From Flammula alnicola (Eukaryota; Basidiomycota; Agaricomycetes; Agaricales; Strophariaceae): 33,178 nt of DNA. The stretch's first letter is position 1; each line of letters starts with the position of its first letter. The stretch is from positions 1 to 33,178 of the forward strand of contig JADNRV010000451.1 in assembly GCA_015499995.1 (NCBI GenBank), written 5' to 3'. Shown here piece after piece: positions 30,704 to 33,178 of this stretch. The notes beneath the pieces were generated by a model, which was not told where the DNA came from, did no database searches, and worked only from the letters and a program-made list of their open reading frames with translations. The translations under genes were made by a program, and so were the position numbers.

Positions 30704-32210
30704 ATGCCTTCTTTCCGAAACGTTAGTTCCAACCGCCAATCCGGACGCCTTGGAAAACAAATCCCCCTTATCTATGATAGTGCGTTAATTATTATTTTTT
30801 ATTCGTTAATTATTTGCTGATCATCACGCTGCGTGATTTCTAGAGGAGGGTTGGCCTATTCCTCAGAGTGTGGATACGTCTTTCCGTCACATTATCAAGC
30901 ACGAGCCTGTTGAGCTCGCAATCCCGCAAATCACATCACCCTCTCACCACGCATCTCCCAACCCTTGCACGGCCGCCGATCCCGCCGATCTCCATAAAGA
31001 CAACAGCCCTTGTGTCCCCTCCGACGCCTCCTCATTAAGCCCCGTCGAGCCCGCTGAACCTTGTCTGCCCTCGCGCAGAAACAGCCACACTCGACGACGC
31101 GATCCAAGCCACATTCCTCGCCCTCGCAATGCCTTTATTTTCTTCCGTTCGTCCTACATCAGTAGCAGCTTGGCTTCGGGTGAGGGGCAACAGAACGAGC
31201 TCAGCAAGCATGCGGCAAAAGTGTGGAACAAGATGACGTTGAACGAGAAGGAACCATTCGTCCATCTCGCCACTTTAGAGAAGAAGGAACATCAGGCCAG
31301 GTATCCCAACTACGTCTACTCCCCTGGACGCGTCAGTGCGAAAAGCAGGATAAAGGCAGCCGTGAAGAGGGCTAGTGAGGCGTCGCCTGCGTCGACGAGG
31401 AAGAGGAGGTCTTCGATTAGTGTTCGTGAGGAGTGGTCGAGGTCCTCTGCAACTTCTTCTGAGCCTCAGTCTCCTGAGTTCTCTTCTCCGCCACCTCGGC
31501 CTCGCAGAATTCCTCGTGCTGCTGCTCAGCGCGCCGTTCAGCGCATTGTCAACCTCCCTTCTCCCTCTCCCTCTCCTCGCATCCTTCCCGCTTCCGATGA
31601 ATGCATGAAGACCGAGCCAGTCGACGATGACTTTGTCCCAAATGATGATATTCCCTTCCTCGAGTTGACGCCCAAAGAGGTACTGCTTTTTTCCCCTTTA
31701 TTTTTTCTATTTTTGCTGATCATTTCGTCGGTTCTTCAGGAACCTAAAACTGAAGAGCATAAGTTTTTCGTCGCCGAACGTCCTCTGCCTCTTAACTGCC
31801 CACCCGAGCAATTCGGATTCAAGTCTTACCTCCCTGCCGCCGCTATCAGCGCTACCCTGCCACCTCTACCCAATTGCGAGTCCAACTCGCTCTGTTCATG
31901 GAGCTACAACGTCTGCACTACGATACAGCCCCAGCCTCCAGTTGTTCCTCTCGACCTCCAATTTCCTCCAATCGACTTCCCTTTCTTCCCTTCGTCAGAA
32001 CCCAAGAACGAGCTTTCGATTACGTTCTCGTTCACCAATGACCATGTGCCGCAGTCCACTTATTTCCAACATGACATGGTCGGGCAATCCGATTCAGCCT
32101 CAATGGATGAGTCGTTCGATCTGTGCGCTGAAATCCCCCGTCTGGTGTCGGAGTACAATAACGAATGCATGGAGTATTTTCATTTCGACGAATTCTCTCT
32201 GAGGACTTGA
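30704..32210 (+). CDS. HMG-box transcription factor (MATA_HMG/SOX type)
   Basis: Three exons: 30704-30779, 30844-31679 and 31740-32210, with introns of 64 and 60 nt; 460 residues. The DNA-binding HMG box spans about residues 116-184: HIPRPRNAFIFFRSSYI, then NELSKHAAKVWNKMTLNEKE, PFVHLATLEKKEHQARYPNY and VYSP. The IPRPxNAFIFFR opening and YPNYxYxP ending are typical of the sequence-specific MATA/SOX class found in fungal mating and development regulators. A basic region (RKRRSS) follows and may be a nuclear signal. The C-terminal half is Pro/Ser-rich with acidic patches and could activate transcription. The second intron is a multiple of three with no stop, so an unspliced reading would add 20 hydrophobic residues. 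Pcc1-like sexual-development factors are one candidate group, but I cannot assign an ortholog. Confidence 0.85.
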
Positions 32211-32941
32211 TCTATTAGACAACTTCGTTCCTGGTGTTCGATCTTTTTTTTCCCTCTCCTCTCACTTTCTCTGCATAACTCATTTCCTCATACCCACAAC
32301 ATCACATCACTATCCTGGATTTTCACGACCCTTTCCATCGTCATCACTTCACGTGTACATATTGCATCCTCTGAGTCTTCAAGTTCCTGTCGCATCGCCC
32401 TCGTCACATGACATTACGTAGAATAACACAACTGCTCACCCACAATACCGTTATGCACCTGCTGTCCGCTATCTCTTCACACTTGAATGTCGCAATCGAC
32501 GTTGAGTTTTTCTCCTCGTGTGATGTTTGAATTGCTACCTGAGGCCTCCAACCTTCGAAATTTTTAATTCGGTGAGGAAAGGCCGATGAAAGGTGTGCAC
32601 CGCCTGGCTGACAAAGCTTGCTGTGCACATGCCAAGCCAATGAATCATACGGTATCATCCCACTTACAGAAGGCTATAGGCGCTCGTCTCGTTCCAACGG
32701 GTCTTCTCGACTTCCAACTCCTGCTTTATCGGCCAACCAGCGCTAATATCCATTGAATCGCATCCCTGTTTGGGGGAACGATTGCTTCATTCTGACAGCT
32801 CGATGCCGCTGACAGCTTGATCTAATCCGAGGAAAACCTGAACAAGGGCCGACAACCAACGCTGTGCGGCTGCGCAACCCACGATCACCCAAGGCAGTTC
32901 TCTGGAATCTCTATTTCCGATATTCCTTTCCCCCAACACCC
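32211..32941. other. Intergenic; 3' flank of the HMG gene and 5' flank of the EH-domain gene
   Basis: A pyrimidine-rich stretch after the HMG stop fits a 3' UTR. The second half probably carries the promoter for the gene at 32942. A minus-strand frame at 32404-32658 has no motifs. Confidence 0.5.
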
Positions 32942-33178
32942 ATGTTGTCGCAACCTCTTGCGGCTTCAGAGGAGGAGACAGAGCTCGCCACCCGGCTGCT
33001 GGTTATTGCAAAGTGCGAGAGGGCTGGGGTTCTCAATCCAGAAGCCGCGATCGATATATTCAGGCGAAGTGGTCTGTCATTTGAGCTGCTTCGCGATATA
33101 TGGAACATGCAGACAAGAATGGAAGTGGGGATCTCTCGAAAGATGAGCTTGTGGTCGCGATCCGCCTTATGGGCTGGA
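32942..33178 (+). CDS. EH-domain protein (Ede1/Eps15-like), partial, with a frameshift
   Basis: The gene starts at ATG 32942 (MLSQPLAASEEETELATRLL) and runs off the window. Residues 16 onward form an EH domain, the EF-hand-like module of endocytic scaffold proteins that binds NPF peptides: LVIAKCERAGVLNPEAAIDI, then FRRSGLSFELLRDIWNM. Immediately after IWNM the expected continuation ADKNGSGDLSKDELVVAIRL with MGW is present, but in the -1 frame from 33109. The change is at 'aacatgcagacaag', where ATGGCAGAC would be in frame, so one G appears to be missing. An intron cannot explain a shift across adjacent bases. Ede1, Pan1 or an End3-like protein are all possible parents. Confidence 0.7.
   Translation, partial: MLSQPLAASEEETELATRLLVIAKCERAGVLNPEAAIDIFRRSGLSFELLRDIWNMQTRMEVGISRKMSLWSRSALWAG

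Noticed and set aside
1..33178. CRISPR arrays, rRNA or tRNA genes, bacterial operons
   Set aside because: No regularly spaced repeats or cloverleaf-like sequences were seen, and the gene structure is eukaryotic throughout. tRNAs were checked only by eye, so a short one could be missed.

Overview
The window looks like genomic DNA of a mushroom-forming basidiomycete (Agaricomycetes). Every gene that can be resolved is cut by very short GT-AG introns, mostly 48-67 nt, and the recognisable products are fungal: a Sec2-type Rab exchange factor, mitochondrial Met-tRNA formyltransferase, phosphopantothenate-cysteine ligase, a MATA-type HMG-box factor and an EH-domain protein. All calls come from reading the sequence; no database search was run.

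The left 20 kb (1-20,100) is rearranged accessory DNA. A secreted two-domain protein gene is present twice in opposite orientation, inside an inverted repeat of about 1.9 kb (1-1907 and 14887-16783). A gene with a mitochondrial-type presequence is present twice in the same orientation (3938-4931 and 17409-18423), with a third scrambled fragment at 5464-5640. A further repeat of about 450 bp (13566-14026 and 18754-19187) flanks the second secreted-protein/mitochondrial-protein pair on both sides. Two non-autonomous DNA transposons can be defined by their ends: a Tc1/mariner-like element (32-bp terminal inverted repeats, TA target duplication) at 2153-2712, and a hAT-like element (11-bp inverted repeats, perfect 8-bp target duplication) at 14288-14751. 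Damaged genes are scattered here: a kinase-like gene, a membrane-protein relic, and a small gene with an in-frame stop.

Between the duplicated blocks lies a GC-rich, low-complexity gene (8051-12495). It has a conserved-looking N-terminus and a reading-frame break near 11.7 kb. About 2.4 kb before it and 1 kb after it hold no gene I can support.

The right 12 kb (21,100-33,178) is compact and housekeeping-like: FMT1 (-), a Ras-like GTPase (-), CAB2-type phosphopantothenate-cysteine ligase (+), a SEC2-like gene (-), a weak uncharacterised plus-strand gene, an HMG-box factor (+), and the start of an EH-domain gene (+) that appears to carry a one-base frameshift just before the window ends. These genes share no obvious pathway. 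The Ras-like gene is best explained by a 2-nt micro-exon, which is the most unusual gene-structure signal in the window.
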